DNA from: Endozoicomonas sp. OPT23
GTDB lineage: Bacteria; Pseudomonadota; Gammaproteobacteria; Pseudomonadales; Endozoicomonadaceae
Assembly (NCBI RefSeq): GCF_009653635.1
Contig: NZ_PPFD01000003.1
Coordinates: 700,955 to 764,954 of the forward strand
DNA: 64,000 nt
Direction of reading: 5' to 3'
A program made the translations under genes and the position numbers. This document shows, piece after piece, positions 62,936 to 64,000 of this stretch (positions are counted from its first letter, which is position 1; each line of letters begins with the position of its first letter). A model generated the notes under the pieces. It saw only the letters and a list, made by a program, of their open reading frames with translations, was not told the origin of the DNA and did no database searches.

Positions 62936-64000
62936 ATGTCCAAAAACCTCCCATTGTCTCTAGGTGAGAAAACAGGATATGGACTTGGCGATTTCGGGAT
63001 CGGCCTGCTGTTTCACACCACCAGTATTTATCTGCTGATTTTTTATACTGATGTCTTCGGCATTTCAGCCATTGCCGCTTCCACTCTTTTCCTTGTTGCG
63101 CGACTTTGGGATGCTATCAATGACCCTATTGTCGGCGGCATTGTTGACCGTACCCGGAGCAGCTGGGGTAAGTTTCGACCCTATCTTTTGTTTGGCCCGA
63201 TTCCTTTAGGTATTGCCGGAGTACTTTGCTTTACTGTCCCTGACCTCTCAGATGTAGGCAAGCTGATATACGCCTATGTGACCTACATTACCTTCGGCAT
63301 GATTTACACTCTGGTAGCCGTTCCCTATAGCGCACTGACGTCATCCATTACCATGGATTCCGCTGAAAGAGGCGCCCTTTCTGGCCTCAGAGCCATGTTT
63401 ACACTGATGGCCGGAATGCTGGTTGCAAGTTTGCCTCTGCTGGTAACAGCGTTTGGTGGTGAAGATACAGCTGGCGGCTATCAGAAAAGCATAATGCTGT
63501 TCAGCGCCCTGATGGTTGCCTGTCTGTTTGTTACTTTTTATACGACCAAAGAACGTTATTCAGCACCTCCGCAGAAACAGGCCATAAGTCTTGCTGAAAT
63601 CATTTCAATACTGAAAACCAACCGACCACTGCAGATTGTCTGCCTGGCCTTTGTCGTCAGCTTTGGCAATATGTCTATCGCTGGGTCTGTAGGCACTTAT
63701 TTCTTTACCTACAATCTGGGGCGACCAGATCTTATCCCTGTATTTATGCTGATCAATGTTTCCACTGTTTTCGTGGGCATCCTTATCTGTCAACTGGTTC
63801 AGAAGAAGCTTGAGAAGAAGCAGATTATTATTCTGGGCACCCTGATCGGTATGATCCGCCCACTGTCCATGTACTTCCCTGATATCAATATCATTCTTAC
63901 CGGCAGTGTTATTGGCGGAATAGGTCAGGGTTTTGCCGTCGCGGTTATCTGGGCTTTTGTCGCAGATACCATTGAATACGGACAGTACAAAACCGGTCAG
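62936..64000 (+). CDS. GPH-family sugar:cation symporter (3' end outside window)
   Basis: From ATG 62936 the frame stays open to the window end (355 codons). The product is an MFS-type glycoside-pentoside-hexuronide symporter like MelB or YicJ. It opens MSKNLPLSLGEKTGYGLGD, then GLLFHTTSIYLLIFYTDVFG, the loop motif DAINDPIVGGIVDRTRSSWG with GKFRPYLL, and VPYSALTSSITMDSAERG. These are the family signatures of cation and sugar binding. About 100 further residues would lie beyond the window. The substrate is unknown; a neighbouring glycosidase may lie downstream. Confidence 0.9.
   Translation, partial: MSKNLPLSLGEKTGYGLGDFGIGLLFHTTSIYLLIFYTDVFGISAIAASTLFLVARLWDAINDPIVGGIVDRTRSSWGKFRPYLLFGPIPLGIAGVLCFTVPDLSDVGKLIYAYVTYITFGMIYTLVAVPYSALTSSITMDSAERGALSGLRAMFTLMAGMLVASLPLLVTAFGGEDTAGGYQKSIMLFSALMVACLFVTFYTTKERYSAPPQKQAISLAEIISILKTNRPLQIVCLAFVVSFGNMSIAGSVGTYFFTYNLGRPDLIPVFMLINVSTVFVGILICQLVQKKLEKKQIIILGTLIGMIRPLSMYFPDINIILTGSVIGGIGQGFAVAVIWAFVADTIEYGQYKTGQ

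Overview
The window looks like a chromosomal segment of a marine, host-associated gammaproteobacterium. The closest picture I can offer is Endozoicomonas or a related Oceanospirillales genus. That is an inference from three things: Pseudomonas-type betaine catabolism genes, a curli operon, and a set of orphan secreted or effector-like proteins. I could not run a database search.

Layout. 1-4.7 kb is housekeeping: the end of rlmI, a HAD phosphatase, rppH and ptsP. 4.7-9.9 kb is a one-directional curli locus, csgD-E-F-G-B-A, with a divergent secreted protein in front and no csgC. 9.9-15.5 kb is mixed: rsuA, a RIO-type kinase, a badly decayed xylA pseudogene, a yehS-like gene, a membrane protein followed by an 8-bp tandem repeat, a frameshifted small membrane protein gene, and a transposase remnant.

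15.5-46.7 kb is a contiguous catabolic island for glycine betaine. The BCCT carrier brings betaine in. GbcAB makes dimethylglycine, DgcAB with a dedicated EtfAB pair makes sarcosine, and SoxBDAG makes glycine. GlyA and SdaA carry glycine to serine and pyruvate. The released C1 units are handled by formaldehyde dehydrogenase FdhA, PurU and an NAD-dependent molybdenum formate dehydrogenase (FdsGBACD). An AraC/GATase1-type regulator of the GbdR kind lies among them. TGTCGT half-sites occur upstream of all five main units, two of them as 21-bp direct repeats, and may be its operators.

46.7-64 kb is accessory in character. It holds a 1275-residue protein of unknown family, a divergent secreted protein with an acidic-serine tract, manA, a tetR-MFP-RND efflux operon with a palindromic operator, two orphan secreted proteins, a pilin-like protein without a prepilin leader, a Ser/Thr/Pro-rich effector-like protein, and the start of a GPH-family sugar transporter that runs off the window. 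I see no tRNA, rRNA, CRISPR array or intact insertion sequence.
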